From the NCBI RefSeq assembly GCF_900115905.1, contig NZ_FOYD01000003.1:310001-374000 (forward strand): a stretch of 64,000 nucleotides of DNA, in the 5' to 3' direction. The translations under genes were made by a program, and so were the position numbers. Source of the stretch: Halopseudomonas formosensis. GTDB lineage: Bacteria; Pseudomonadota; Gammaproteobacteria; Pseudomonadales; Pseudomonadaceae. Numbering within the stretch: position 1 is the stretch's first letter; every line of letters begins with the position of its first letter. This document shows, piece after piece, positions 30,561-39,561 of the stretch. Below the pieces are notes generated by a model. It was not told the origin of the DNA. It searched no databases and saw only the letters and a list, made by a program, of their open reading frames with translations.

Positions 30561-31697
30561 GTGCGGATCGCCTTTGATGCCAGCGTACTCCAGGCACCTC
30601 GGACCGGCGTGGGAGAATACACGCTGCAGCTGGGGCAGGCGCTGCAACAGCTCCCGGAAATGGAACTCTGTCTGTTCGATGGACTGGGCTGGCCTGATAC
30701 ATTCCCCCAAACCCCGCGTAGCGGGTACGGCAGAACAAGCCGACTCATCAAGGCGCTTCTGCCCGGCGCCTATCCTGCCCGGCGCGCCCTCATGCAGTTG
30801 CGCTTCAACCAGGGCATTCGGCGTTTGAAACCCGAACTGTACCATCAGCCCACGCTGTGGCCGCTGGAGTTCGATGGTCCTACGGTCATGACGCTGCATG
30901 ACCTGACCCATGTTCATTACCCCGAAACCCAACCGCGTGATCGCCTCAGGGAAATCGAGCGGCGGCTTCCAGCAAGCCTCCAGCGAGCCAGCCGCATCCT
31001 GGTCGACTCCAGGTTCATCGCGGAGGAAGCCATACAGCATTACAGCCTCCCCGCAGACAAATTACAGGTCGCCCCCCTGGGAGCGGCGCCACGCTTTCAT
31101 CCCCGGGATGAACACGAGTTACAAGAGTGTCTGACCTCTTTTGGCGTCGGGATGCGCAGCTACTACCTGTGCGTAGGCACCCTTGAGCCGCGCAAGAACC
31201 TGAAGCTGGCGGTGGGTGCCTATCTGGGACTACCGAAAAGCCTTCGCGAAAGGATGCCACTGGTGATCGTCGGGGGAGCAGGCTGGCGTCAGGAGCAGCT
31301 GGAGTACATCCCGGCCCGGGAGCTATCATCAGGGCGCATACGTCTGCTCGGGTATCAGAGCGGGGAATGTGTAGCCCAGCTGCTGGCTGGCGCCCACGCA
31401 CTGCTGTTTCCATCACGTTATGAAGGGTTCGGTCTACCAGTACTTGAAGCCTTGGCCAGCGCAACCCCTGTCATCGCTTGCGATCATGCAGCCGTACCCG
31501 AGGTAGCTGGCGACGCGGCCTTGTACGCCGATGCAGAGGACTCCGATGGCTATCGCACCCAGATGCTGCGCCTGATAGAAGACAGCGAGCTGCAGGAGAG
31601 ATTGCGCCAGGGGGGGCTGGAGCGGTCACGCCAGTTCAGCTGGGAGCGCTGTGCCCGGATCACTACAGACACATACAAGGCAGCGAGGTATTCATGA
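30561..31697 (+). CDS. wbpY: D-rhamnosyltransferase WbpY-like (GT4)
   Basis: GT4 glycosyltransferase of 378 residues with the N-terminal VRIAFDASVLQAPRTGVGEYTLQL, GTLEPRKNLKLAVGAYL and PSRYEGFGLPVLEALASATPVIACD. Start is GTG at 30561, one base after the wbpX stop, with GGAGG five bases upstream; this is why the earlier in-frame ATG at 30516 is not used. The stop overlaps the wbpZ start (ATGA). Predicted to add alpha-1,3- or alpha-1,2-linked D-rhamnose; the linkage cannot be read from sequence. Confidence 0.82.
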   Translation: MRIAFDASVLQAPRTGVGEYTLQLGQALQQLPEMELCLFDGLGWPDTFPQTPRSGYGRTSRLIKALLPGAYPARRALMQLRFNQGIRRLKPELYHQPTLWPLEFDGPTVMTLHDLTHVHYPETQPRDRLREIERRLPASLQRASRILVDSRFIAEEAIQHYSLPADKLQVAPLGAAPRFHPRDEHELQECLTSFGVGMRSYYLCVGTLEPRKNLKLAVGAYLGLPKSLRERMPLVIVGGAGWRQEQLEYIPARELSSGRIRLLGYQSGECVAQLLAGAHALLFPSRYEGFGLPVLEALASATPVIACDHAAVPEVAGDAALYADAEDSDGYRTQMLRLIEDSELQERLRQGGLERSRQFSWERCARITTDTYKAARYS

Positions 31698-32845
31698 TGC
31701 GCGTGCTGCATCTGTTCAAGGCCTACATGCCTGAGTCCACGGGTGGTATTGAGCAGACCATCTTTCAGCTGTGCGAGGCCTGTAAGCCCTGGGGAGTCAC
31801 CAGCAGTGTCCTGACCCTTAGTGCGGAACCATCTCCAAACCCCATCAAGGTAGGCAACCACCTGGTGTACCAAGCGAAACTCGATGCCCATATAGCGTCG
31901 ACCGGACTGTCCCGGGAAGTATTCGGCCGCTTCCGGGAGCTGGCCCGGGAGCATGACGTCGTCCACTACCACTTCCCCTGGCCATTGATGGACCTGCTGC
32001 ATCTGCACGCACGTCACGACAAACCCAGCGTCCTGAGTTACCACTCGGATATCGTACGTCAGCGGGTGCTGCTGCAGTTCTATCGTCCACTGATGCACCA
32101 GTTCCTCGGCTCGGTGGACCGCATAGTGACGGCTTCACCCAACTACCTGGCCACCAGCGACATTCTCGCGCACTATCGGGACAAGACCGATGTCATTCCC
32201 TACGGACTGGACCGCAGCGGCTACGCCCCCGTGGATGTGGAACGCATGGCCTACTGGCAACAGCGCTTTCCCGATGGCTTCTTCCTCTTCGTCGGCGTCA
32301 TGCGCTATTACAAGGGACTGCATATTCTGCTCGACGCCTGCAGGAATACCGAATACCCGGTGGTGATTGTTGGCGCGGGTCCCATGGAAGCCCGACTGCG
32401 CGAACAGGCCCGGCGTCTGCGCTTGAATAATGTTCACTTTCTTGGCCCCCTGTCCGATACCGAGAAGAACGTCCTGCTGCAGCTCAGCCGGGTGATCGTA
32501 TTCCCATCCCATTTGCGCTCCGAAGCTTTTGGCGTATCCCTGCTGGAAGGGGCCATGTTCGGCAAGCCGATGATCTCCAGCGAGATCGGCACAGGTACCA
32601 GCTATATCAATATCTCCGGGCAGACCGGACTGGTGGTCCCGCCCAGCGATGCCGCAGCGCTGAGGGCCGCCATGCACCAGCTCTGGCATGACCGGGAGCT
32701 TGCCGAAAAGCTCGGCCTGGCTGCAGCCGAACGTTACCGGCAATTGTTCACCGCCGAAAGGATGGGAGAACAGTTCCACAACCTGTACCGCAAGCTGCTG
32801 ATTGGAGAAGCTCAGAGCACTCGCGTTAGTCAACAGCAGGGATGA
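31694..32845 (+). CDS. wbpZ: D-rhamnosyltransferase WbpZ-like (GT4)
   Basis: GT4 glycosyltransferase of 383 residues. The N-terminus MMRVLHLFKAYMPESTGGIEQTIFQLCEA strongly resembles WbpZ of P. aeruginosa, the transferase that adds the first D-rhamnose to the lipid carrier intermediate. Other motifs are FVGVMRYYKGLHILLDA and SEAFGVSLLEGAMFGKPMI. The open frame begins at 31478, but the ATG at 31694 overlaps the wbpY stop. This is the last gene of the rhamnan operon; a 360-base gene-free gap follows. Confidence 0.85.
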   Translation: MMRVLHLFKAYMPESTGGIEQTIFQLCEACKPWGVTSSVLTLSAEPSPNPIKVGNHLVYQAKLDAHIASTGLSREVFGRFRELAREHDVVHYHFPWPLMDLLHLHARHDKPSVLSYHSDIVRQRVLLQFYRPLMHQFLGSVDRIVTASPNYLATSDILAHYRDKTDVIPYGLDRSGYAPVDVERMAYWQQRFPDGFFLFVGVMRYYKGLHILLDACRNTEYPVVIVGAGPMEARLREQARRLRLNNVHFLGPLSDTEKNVLLQLSRVIVFPSHLRSEAFGVSLLEGAMFGKPMISSEIGTGTSYINISGQTGLVVPPSDAAALRAAMHQLWHDRELAEKLGLAAAERYRQLFTAERMGEQFHNLYRKLLIGEAQSTRVSQQQG

Positions 32846-33205
32846 CAGGACCAGAAATATACGGCGCCATGCTGTCTTCCGGATTACATAACTCCCGGAT
32901 GATATTATGGCCACCAACACTAGCCCCTTGATTGCTGGTCAACCGCAGTCAACGTCGATCAGCACTTGGTGACGCCGGTCAGCGACCAGATACAACTGGT
33001 TATGGAAATCAGAGGGTTTGGTCAGTTGAAGTAGCGATGCAGAGGAACCTTGTCGTCCCCGAGGTCAATCTCAAACGGATAGAAACCCGCAAATACATTT
33101 GATAAGCTCCTGCACCCTGTTATTTTGGCAATACTCAAGGAAAGGTGAAGGTAAATTGATCACGAGTACAGAAGCCGCGCAGAGGCTCTCCTGTAGTCAC
33201 AACGG
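32846..33205. other. 360-base gap between wbpZ and waaL, possible coding relic
   Basis: No intact gene is visible. On the minus strand a short reading ending at about 33027 gives VFAGFYPFEIDLGDDKVPLHRYF followed by a stop, and just downstream another frame gives HNQLYLVADRRHQVLIDVD. Both look protein-like but are cut by stops and frame changes, as in an old decayed gene or insertion-sequence end. I cannot name the source. The segment nearest waaL is richer in A/T and may hold its promoter. Confidence 0.4.
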
Positions 33206-34522
33206 ATGATGATGAACAAACGAGAAGCACTCTACTCCGCGCTGGGAGCCAGTAGCCTCGCATTTGCGTTTTTCTGGCTTCCGGTTCCCAGGCTGTTTGA
33301 TGTCGCCTGTTACCTGCTGATTCTGCTGTTTGTACCTATGACCGTGGCGCCATCAAATGCGGATCTTCGGAAGGATCCGGTGATTCTCCTTGGTTTTGCG
33401 TTCTTCCTGTTCGTTGTCTTCTCGATCATCTGGCACCGGCTGACACTGCCCGATCACTTCCCTCCCACGACCAGTGACCGTCGTTTCCTCAGGGTCCTTT
33501 ACTTCGTCGCTATCGCATATGCCATATCCCGAAGCAGTCTGCTGACCGCGTGGCGACTGCTCTGGGTAGCGTTCGCTGGGCTCTTGGTGTACCTGGTAGT
33601 GCAGTTCAACCCCACCGAATGGCGCAACGCCTGGCAGGGTGAACGTGTCGACTTCGGTATTCACAATGCCCAGCATACGGGTATCGTGTTTGCGACCTGC
33701 GCCCTGGCATTGACCGCTTTCGCACCGCGTCTGTTTATCTGGACAAGGCGCAGGTGGGGGCCTGCTGCTCCTCTTGGCGTAATACTCTGGGCACTGGCTT
33801 GGCTGTTTTCCTTCTGGGGAATCTTTGTCTCTCAGACACGCGCGGTCTGGCTGGGATTATGCGTTACTCTGCTTGTGCTTCCCGCATTGCTTGGAACCGC
33901 TTACTGGCTCCAGGGGCGGCCTCAACTCTCGCTGCGCAAACCGCTGCTGGCGAGTATCACAGCTGGGGCGCTATTGGTTCTGCTGGCCAGCAGCTTTGAC
34001 ATCCCCGAGCTGGTTAGCGACCGCCTCGAGTCAGAGAAGGTTACATGGGAGAGCTTGCGACAAGCCGCTAGCCATGAGGAGCGTGATTTGAGCAGTATCG
34101 AGATTCGCGTTGCCAGCTGGTCAGCTGCAGCCGGCTGGATAATGGAGAAGCCCTTCATGGGTTGGGGCGGGCGCGGGTCCAGACCCCTGATTCGCAACTC
34201 AGATCTGTTCAGCGATGCCTTCAAAAAACAGTTTAACCACCTGCATAACTCCTACCTTCAGACGCTGGTGGAAATAGGTCTGATCGGCGCGATGTTTATT
34301 GTAGCGCTCATCACTCTGGTCGGTCGCGCGACTATCAAAGCCTATCAACAAAAGCAGATGCCGTTAGACGTCTTTCTCTTTGCCTGGACATTCTTCGTCT
34401 TCTGGCTGGTCGTCAGCTGCTTCGAGTCCTATATCATCTATCCGACCGGCACCTATGTGATCGGTCTAGTGGGTGGATTTTTCTATTCATTCTGCCTGCG
34501 GCATAGAGAACGTCTGGCCTGA
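33206..34522 (+). CDS. waaL: O-antigen ligase
   Basis: Inner-membrane enzyme joining the finished polysaccharide to lipid A-core at the periplasmic face. The 438-residue protein has about eleven hydrophobic segments and one large periplasmic loop holding SQTRAVWLGL, RVASWSAAAGWIMEKPFMGWGG and the ligase motif HLHNSYLQTLVEIGLIGA; the His in HNSYLQ is essential in the Wzy_C family. Its place next to the rhamnan operon and the core genes supports ligase over polymerase, since ABC-dependent antigens need no Wzy. It is convergent with the next gene, with four bases between stops. Confidence 0.88.
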   Translation: MMMNKREALYSALGASSLAFAFFWLPVPRLFDVACYLLILLFVPMTVAPSNADLRKDPVILLGFAFFLFVVFSIIWHRLTLPDHFPPTTSDRRFLRVLYFVAIAYAISRSSLLTAWRLLWVAFAGLLVYLVVQFNPTEWRNAWQGERVDFGIHNAQHTGIVFATCALALTAFAPRLFIWTRRRWGPAAPLGVILWALAWLFSFWGIFVSQTRAVWLGLCVTLLVLPALLGTAYWLQGRPQLSLRKPLLASITAGALLVLLASSFDIPELVSDRLESEKVTWESLRQAASHEERDLSSIEIRVASWSAAAGWIMEKPFMGWGGRGSRPLIRNSDLFSDAFKKQFNHLHNSYLQTLVEIGLIGAMFIVALITLVGRATIKAYQQKQMPLDVFLFAWTFFVFWLVVSCFESYIIYPTGTYVIGLVGGFFYSFCLRHRERLA

Positions 34523-34532
34523 ATCATCAGGC
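34517..34532. terminator. Hairpin spanning both stops of waaL and the opposing gene
   Basis: GCCTGA-ATCA-TCAGGC has a 6-bp stem and contains the TGA stop of waaL and the TCA of the opposing gene. No U-tract is present; it may be a weak bidirectional terminator. Confidence 0.4.
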
Positions 34533-35405
34533 TGGATGAAATCCCCGACAGTCGATACGCCACTTCTGCGCTGCAGCTAGGGCGCTGATCCGGACAGGAT
34601 CAGTCAGCTCGCTGTTCTCGCCGAACAGACGCTTCCAACCCAGAAAATGAAAGTAGGGGTAGGTCTTTCCGAGCATGCGGTCGTTAGTCAGTCGACCCAT
34701 TTCCCATTGCCAACAGTCCGGAAAATCGCGGGTACCATCAACCCAAGCTACCTTGCCATTGGGCGTACTGAAGGCCTCTTGGAACTCGGCAGCGCGGCGC
34801 AGGGGATTGAAGAGCCCTACCAGCTTGAACAATGGCTCAGGGAAGTTCTTCCGCTTCAGGAACAGGCGAGAAAACCCGCCCTCATCCAAGGCATGATGCT
34901 GCTGATCCTGTATCCGCTCATGGAACATTGGGATCTGCCAGAACAGATTGCGCATACGCTCGTTATTGCGCAGTAAACAGAGATGACCGGATACCCGGCG
35001 CGCATGGGTCGAAAAGAAGTCGTAGCGGCGGAGCTTTTCTTCCGTGAAGTAGGACCTGAGGTCGCCATAGACCAAATCTAAATCACCAAACCCCCAGAAA
35101 TCGTAGCCTTCGGTCTCTTGCTGATGGATAAAACCAAGCGCGGGCTTGAGATCACAAAGCTTGTAGGGGTTTTGAGGGTAAAACTCCAGTCCTAACAGCG
35201 CTGACACATGGTCGCAGTATTCAGCATACCCGCAATACCGATATTGGACGTTCCCCGGCAAGCCCAAAGGCTCACCGCAATCTCCGATAAGCAGCCAATT
35301 GATATCGGGATTGAATTCACAACTCTTTAGAAAAAGGGGCATCCAGAAAGGCCATTGCCCGAAATAAGGTATCAGGATCAACAGACTGGGGGGCTTAGCT
35401 GACAC
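34527..35405 (-). CDS. Probable glycosyltransferase (DUF6625-like) of the LPS locus
   Basis: A 292-residue protein with LLILIPYFGQWPFWMPLFLKSC at the N-terminus and GFGDLDLVYGDLRSYF in the middle, a DxD-type motif expected to bind a metal-nucleotide sugar, followed by GHLCLLRNNERMRNLF. This fits the DUF6625 group of GT-A-like proteins. The open frame reaches 35459, but GTG at 35405 has GGGAG seven bases upstream and overlaps wapH by 11 bases. It lies where P. aeruginosa has other core genes. Acceptor and donor are unknown. Confidence 0.72.
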   Translation of the reverse strand: MSAKPPSLLILIPYFGQWPFWMPLFLKSCEFNPDINWLLIGDCGEPLGLPGNVQYRYCGYAEYCDHVSALLGLEFYPQNPYKLCDLKPALGFIHQQETEGYDFWGFGDLDLVYGDLRSYFTEEKLRRYDFFSTHARRVSGHLCLLRNNERMRNLFWQIPMFHERIQDQQHHALDEGGFSRLFLKRKNFPEPLFKLVGLFNPLRRAAEFQEAFSTPNGKVAWVDGTRDFPDCWQWEMGRLTNDRMLGKTYPYFHFLGWKRLFGENSELTDPVRISALAAAQKWRIDCRGFHPA

Positions 35406-36534
35406 GACCACTCTCCCGTAGTATCTGAAAAAACAGCGGGCGAATCGCATCATCCACATAATGCTCGTTCAGACGTTGCAACATTCGCTGTCTCAGCAAC
35501 TGCACATCCGCTTCTGTCAGGTGGGACAATTCCAGCAGAACGGTTGCCAGAGTATCTGCATCTCCCAACGGGAACAACGGCCCGATACCCTCGACGATTT
35601 CCTTGGCGCCTCCGCAATCGGTACTCAACAGCGGCACTCCAGCCGCCATGGCCTCGAGCAGGACCATACCAAACGGCTCGTGGTCTGAGGTAAGCGCAAA
35701 CACGTCAAAGGCCTTGAAATAACGTCTGCCATGTTTGACCTGACCCAGAAACAGGACCTGGCTCGCCACCCCTAACCGCATTGCCAAGTCCTTGAGCTTG
35801 TCCTTCAACCGCCCCGTACCCATGATCGCCAGCACGCTTCCGTTGGGGAGGCCAGGTAGCGCGGCTGCGAAGCCACGGATGAGCGTCGCCTGATCCTTGT
35901 CCGGGTGCAGTCTGCCCACATTACCCACGACCCAAGCATCACGAGGTAGCCCAAGATGCGCGCGCGCTTGTTCACGCGTCAGCTGTTCAGCCTGAATAGC
36001 CGTCACATCAATACGGTTGTAGAGAGTCGCGAGACCGGCGCTGTCCCAGCCGGGGAGGCAGCGTCCAATATCATCCCGAACTGCATCGGATACCCCGAGC
36101 AGCAACAATCGCGCGCGAAAACGCCTCACGAACCAGCGCCGCATCTTGCGCTGATATACCCCGAACGCGTGGTGGACGCCGATAACCGGCAAACGCGTAG
36201 CGAACAGACTGATATAGATCGGCTTGAAGCGATGGGCTATACAGAAATGAAACTCCCGCCCACTTACCAGTTCGCGTACCCAGCGTATTGCATCAAGCTT
36301 CAACCCGCGGATGTCCCTGCTATGGTAATCAAGGAAGACTACTTCGTCAGACGCTGAGCCGCGAACGACCTCGTCGCTCGGCGAACCGGTCAAATATACC
36401 GTGCAGACTTTATATTGCGATCCAGAAAAAAGCGCAGCGTACTGACGAGCGCAATCCAGAAACGGTCCATCGTAGCCGTGACAGAATTGCAGCACCCAGG
36501 GTTGTGATGTCGACCCGCCTTCAGGCGATTTCAT
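35395..36534 (-). CDS. wapH: LPS core glycosyltransferase WapH-like (GT4)
   Basis: GT4 glycosyltransferase of 379 residues with LQFCHGYDGPFLDCARQYAALF, the donor motif VGNVGRLHPDKDQATLIRGF and TSDHEPFGMVLLEAMAAGVPLLSTDCGG. Its place directly downstream of the carbamoyltransferase matches PA5004 (wapH), a putative glucosyltransferase of the outer core. The start ATG at 36534 overlaps the upstream stop as ATGA; the open frame to 36633 is antisense-free but lies inside the upstream gene. Exact linkage formed is not known from sequence. Confidence 0.82.
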   Translation of the reverse strand: MKSPEGGSTSQPWVLQFCHGYDGPFLDCARQYAALFSGSQYKVCTVYLTGSPSDEVVRGSASDEVVFLDYHSRDIRGLKLDAIRWVRELVSGREFHFCIAHRFKPIYISLFATRLPVIGVHHAFGVYQRKMRRWFVRRFRARLLLLGVSDAVRDDIGRCLPGWDSAGLATLYNRIDVTAIQAEQLTREQARAHLGLPRDAWVVGNVGRLHPDKDQATLIRGFAAALPGLPNGSVLAIMGTGRLKDKLKDLAMRLGVASQVLFLGQVKHGRRYFKAFDVFALTSDHEPFGMVLLEAMAAGVPLLSTDCGGAKEIVEGIGPLFPLGDADTLATVLLELSHLTEADVQLLRQRMLQRLNEHYVDDAIRPLFFQILRESGRVS

Positions 36535-38276
36535 AATCCGCGAGCGCCCTCCTTCACTACCAGCACATCCTCCATGATCAGATACTGCAGATCCGAGCCA
36601 TAGAACATGTTCAGCGCGTCGGTGGGTGAGCACACCATGGGTTCACCACGACGGTTCAGCGAGGTATTGAGGGACACACCGTTGCCGGTGAGCTTCTCCA
36701 GCTCCACCATCAGGTCGTACCAGCGTGGGTTGTGGCGGCGCTCCAGTACCTGGGCGCGGGAGGTACCATCCTCGTGCACGACCTCGGGTACCCGGTCCTT
36801 CCACTCCTCATTGACCTCGAAGGTGAAGGTCATGAAGGGGCTGGGGTGGTCGACCTTGAGCATCTTGGGCGCCACGGTATCGAGCATGGAAGGGCAGAAC
36901 GGGCGCCAGCGTTCGCGGAACTTGATCTGTTCGTTGATCCGGTCGGCCACACCTTTGACGCTCGGGCAGCCGATGATGGAGCGACCACCCAGGGCCCGCG
37001 GGCCGAACTCCATGCGCCCCTGGAACCAGGCGACCGGATTGCCCTCCACCATGATCCTGGCGATACGCTCGGGCACATCGTCGATCTTCTGCCACTGGGG
37101 CTTGTTCGGGTGGCGGGCGCAGGCGGCAATGACATCCTCGTTGCTGTAGCTGGGACCGAGGTAGACGTGTTCCATCTTCTCCACCGGCACGCCATTCTTC
37201 ACCGAGATGTAGGCGGCGGCACCGACAGCGGTACCGGCATCGCCGGAAGCGGGCTGGACGAACAGCTCCTTGACCTCGGGGCGGGCAATGATCTTCTGGT
37301 TGAGTTTGACGTTCAGCGCGCAGCCGCCGGCAAAGGCGATCTTGCCGGTTTCACGGATGATATCGCCCAGGTAGTAGTCCATCATTTCCAGCGCCAGCTT
37401 CTCGAACAGGGCCTGCATGCTGGCGGCATAATGGATGTAGGGATCGTCGGCGATGTCGCCTTCGCGCTTGGGCCCCAGCCACTCGATCAGCTTGGGCGAA
37501 AAGTAGTAGCCCTTGCCCTTTTCCTTGTAACGGCGGAAGCCGATGACGTTGGCGTAGTCGGTATTGATGATCAGCTCGCCGTTCTCGAACCTGGCCAGAC
37601 GGGAGAAATCGTACTTGGCGGCGTCACCATAGGGCGCCATGCCCATGACCTTGAACTCGCCATCCAGCATCTCGAAGCCCAGGTACTCGGTCAGCGCGCC
37701 ATAGAGGCCGCCCAGGGAGTCCGGGTCATAGAATTCCTTGATCTTGTGGATCTGGCCATTCTCACCGTAACCGAAGAAGGTGGTGGCATACTCACCCTTG
37801 CCGTCGATGCCCAGAATCGCGGTCTTCTCCTGGAAGCCGGAACAGTGGTACGCGCTGGAGGCATGCGCCAGGTGATGCTCGACCGACTCCAGCTTGACCT
37901 TCTTCAGATCGAAACCCAGCTGCTGCAGGCACCACTGGATGCGTTTCCTGTAGCGGTGGTAACGGCGGTTGCCCATGAGAATGGCATCCAGCGAGCGGTC
38001 AGGCGCATACCAGTAGCGCTTGGCGTAGTGCCAGCGGGCCTTCTCGAAGATACTGATGGGTGCGAAGGGTATGGCGACGATATCCACGTCCGCCGGAGTG
38101 ATTCCGGCCTGCTCCAGGCAGAATTTGGCCGACTCGTAGGGCATGCGGTTCTTGGCATGCTTGTCCCGCACGAAGCGCTCTTCCTCCACGGCAGCAATCA
38201 GCTTGCCATCGATATACAGGGCAGCGGACGGATCATGGCTCAAAGCGCCGGACAGTCCCAGAACGGTCAATCCCAC
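36531..38276 (-). CDS. Carbamoyltransferase (NodU/CmcH family), LPS core
   Basis: A 581-residue protein with both family domains: an N-terminal TsaD-like domain (VLGLSGALSHDPSAALYIDGKLIAAVEEERF, the metal motif EHHLAHASSAY, ILGIDGKGEYATTF) and a C-terminal YrdC-like domain (WFQGRMEFGPRALGGRSII, GEPMVCSPTDAL). P. aeruginosa PA5005 (named wapO in some reviews) is in the same position and puts the 7-O-carbamoyl group on HepII. The gene is coupled to wapH and diverges from the toxin-antitoxin pair. Confidence 0.92.
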   Translation of the reverse strand: MGLTVLGLSGALSHDPSAALYIDGKLIAAVEEERFVRDKHAKNRMPYESAKFCLEQAGITPADVDIVAIPFAPISIFEKARWHYAKRYWYAPDRSLDAILMGNRRYHRYRKRIQWCLQQLGFDLKKVKLESVEHHLAHASSAYHCSGFQEKTAILGIDGKGEYATTFFGYGENGQIHKIKEFYDPDSLGGLYGALTEYLGFEMLDGEFKVMGMAPYGDAAKYDFSRLARFENGELIINTDYANVIGFRRYKEKGKGYYFSPKLIEWLGPKREGDIADDPYIHYAASMQALFEKLALEMMDYYLGDIIRETGKIAFAGGCALNVKLNQKIIARPEVKELFVQPASGDAGTAVGAAAYISVKNGVPVEKMEHVYLGPSYSNEDVIAACARHPNKPQWQKIDDVPERIARIMVEGNPVAWFQGRMEFGPRALGGRSIIGCPSVKGVADRINEQIKFRERWRPFCPSMLDTVAPKMLKVDHPSPFMTFTFEVNEEWKDRVPEVVHEDGTSRAQVLERRHNPRWYDLMVELEKLTGNGVSLNTSLNRRGEPMVCSPTDALNMFYGSDLQYLIMEDVLVVKEGARGL

Positions 38277-38384
38277 GGATGCACCTCTCAGGTAGAAGTA
38301 AAAGCGGGCATTTTATCCCAATTGCGGAGCGCTGGCTTGTCCCTGTACCCGAACGGCTTCGGCATTAGAGCAGGCAGCTGATCG

Positions 38385-38424
38385 GCACATGTGCAACATG
38401 CAACAAATACTACTACAATGTGCA
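38385..38424 (+). promoter_or_regulatory. Candidate promoter/operator of the Xre-RES pair
   Basis: GCACATGTGC (38385-38394) is a perfect palindrome, and its half ATGTGCA (38389-38395) recurs at 38418-38424. TACAAT at 38414-38419 could be a -10 hexamer lying between the two. The antitoxin is a DNA-binding protein, so autoregulation here is plausible. No convincing -35 hexamer is seen. Confidence 0.4.
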
Positions 38425-38443
38425 TAACGAACAGGAGAATGTC

Positions 38444-38815
38444 ATGCATACAGCCGAACGCTTCGCTCCCTCTGCCGAGTCGGTACTGGCCAAGGCCGTA
38501 CTGCGGGCCGCTGCACAGCTGGGCCTGCGACAAGCCGAGCTTGGGGATGTGCTCGGCATTCATCGTACGGCCGTCAGTCGCCTCAAGCAGAGCCAGGCGC
38601 TGGCCCCGACCAGCAAGCAGGGCGAGCTGGCCTTGCTGCTGATTCGCCTTGCCCGGGCGCTGCATGCCTTGACTGGCGGAGATGAGGAGTGGATAAGGCA
38701 TTTCATGCGCACGCCCAACCGGATTACCGGCGGCATCCCCGCCGAGCAGATCACTCGTATTCAGGGGCTGATGACCGTACTGCAGTTCGTTGACGCAATG
38801 CGGGGCAAGACCTGA
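38444..38815 (+). CDS. Xre/MbcA/ParS-family antitoxin
   Basis: A 123-residue protein with a Xre-like helix-turn-helix (VLRAAAQLGLRQAELGDVLGIHRTAVSRLKQ, about 18-50) and the C-terminal MbcA/ParS toxin-binding domain (IRHFMRTPNRITGGIPAEQITRIQGLMTVLQFVDAM), whose end normally plugs the RES toxin active site. The ATG at 38444 has AGGAG six bases upstream; a GTG at 38420 has none. Its stop overlaps the toxin start (TGATG), the usual coupling for such pairs. Confidence 0.92.
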   Translation: MHTAERFAPSAESVLAKAVLRAAAQLGLRQAELGDVLGIHRTAVSRLKQSQALAPTSKQGELALLLIRLARALHALTGGDEEWIRHFMRTPNRITGGIPAEQITRIQGLMTVLQFVDAMRGKT

Positions 38816-39561
38816 TGCTGTGGCAGCAGCTACAGGGAGCCAGCCACATCAAACCCATTCAGGGAACCTTGTTCAGGCTGGTGGAGAGCCAGGCCAAGGT
38901 GGCTACCCTGGATTACGTGGATACGCTGGAGGAACAGGCTCTGCTCGAGGAGCTGCTGGAGACCGCCAAACCGGCCTACCGGGACGAGCTGCACCAGCTG
39001 CATTACCTGCTGCGCAGCCCGTTTCGCTATCCGCCCCTGCCCTGGGGCTCGCGCTTCGGCCGCACCCATGAACCCAGCCTGTTCTATGGTGGCGGCTCCA
39101 TTCATACCACCCTGGCCGAGTCGGCCTATTACCGCTTCCTGTTCTGGCATTCCATGGAGAGCCCGCCCGTCAGAGACCGCATCCATACGGAACACACCCT
39201 GTTCTCGGCCCGCTATCGTACCTCCCAAGGAGTACAGCTGCACAAGGCGCCGTTCTCGGCCAACCGGCATGAGCTGACCCACCCCAGCGACTACTCCGTA
39301 TGCCAGCAGCTGGGTACCGCCATGCGTGAAGCCGGGGTGGAGGCATTCCAGTATCAATCGGCGCGCGATGGCAAGGGCGGCTTCTGCGTGGCGCTCTTCA
39401 CGCCAACCTGTTTTCAGGGGCGCCAGCCGGGCGACATCAGCCTCTGGCAGTGCGAGCTGGATGCCACATCGGCTACCTTTCGCCAGACCGCCAGCAATAC
39501 CCTGACCCGCTTCGATCTGGCGGACTTCCTGCACGGCGGCCAGCTGCCCCTGCCCGCCTGA
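38815..39561 (+). CDS. RES-domain toxin (NAD-degrading family)
   Basis: RES toxins deplete NAD+ by hydrolysis or phosphorolysis, or modify Prs by ADP-ribosylation. The 248-residue protein shows the conserved residues: R21 in GTLFRL, the block RFGRTHEPSLFYGGGSIHTTLAESAYYRF with Y91 and E102, and S182 in FQYQSARD. All three named residues (Arg, Glu, Ser) are present, so it looks active. It ends exactly against the opposing kinase gene, the stops forming TGATCA at 39559-39564. A toxin-antitoxin pair is not part of the usual waa locus, so it was probably inserted. Confidence 0.92.
   Translation: MLWQQLQGASHIKPIQGTLFRLVESQAKVATLDYVDTLEEQALLEELLETAKPAYRDELHQLHYLLRSPFRYPPLPWGSRFGRTHEPSLFYGGGSIHTTLAESAYYRFLFWHSMESPPVRDRIHTEHTLFSARYRTSQGVQLHKAPFSANRHELTHPSDYSVCQQLGTAMREAGVEAFQYQSARDGKGGFCVALFTPTCFQGRQPGDISLWQCELDATSATFRQTASNTLTRFDLADFLHGGQLPLPA

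Noticed and set aside
36732-38381. Plus-strand open frame of 549 codons
   Set aside because: It is antisense to the carbamoyltransferase gene and has no recognisable motif.
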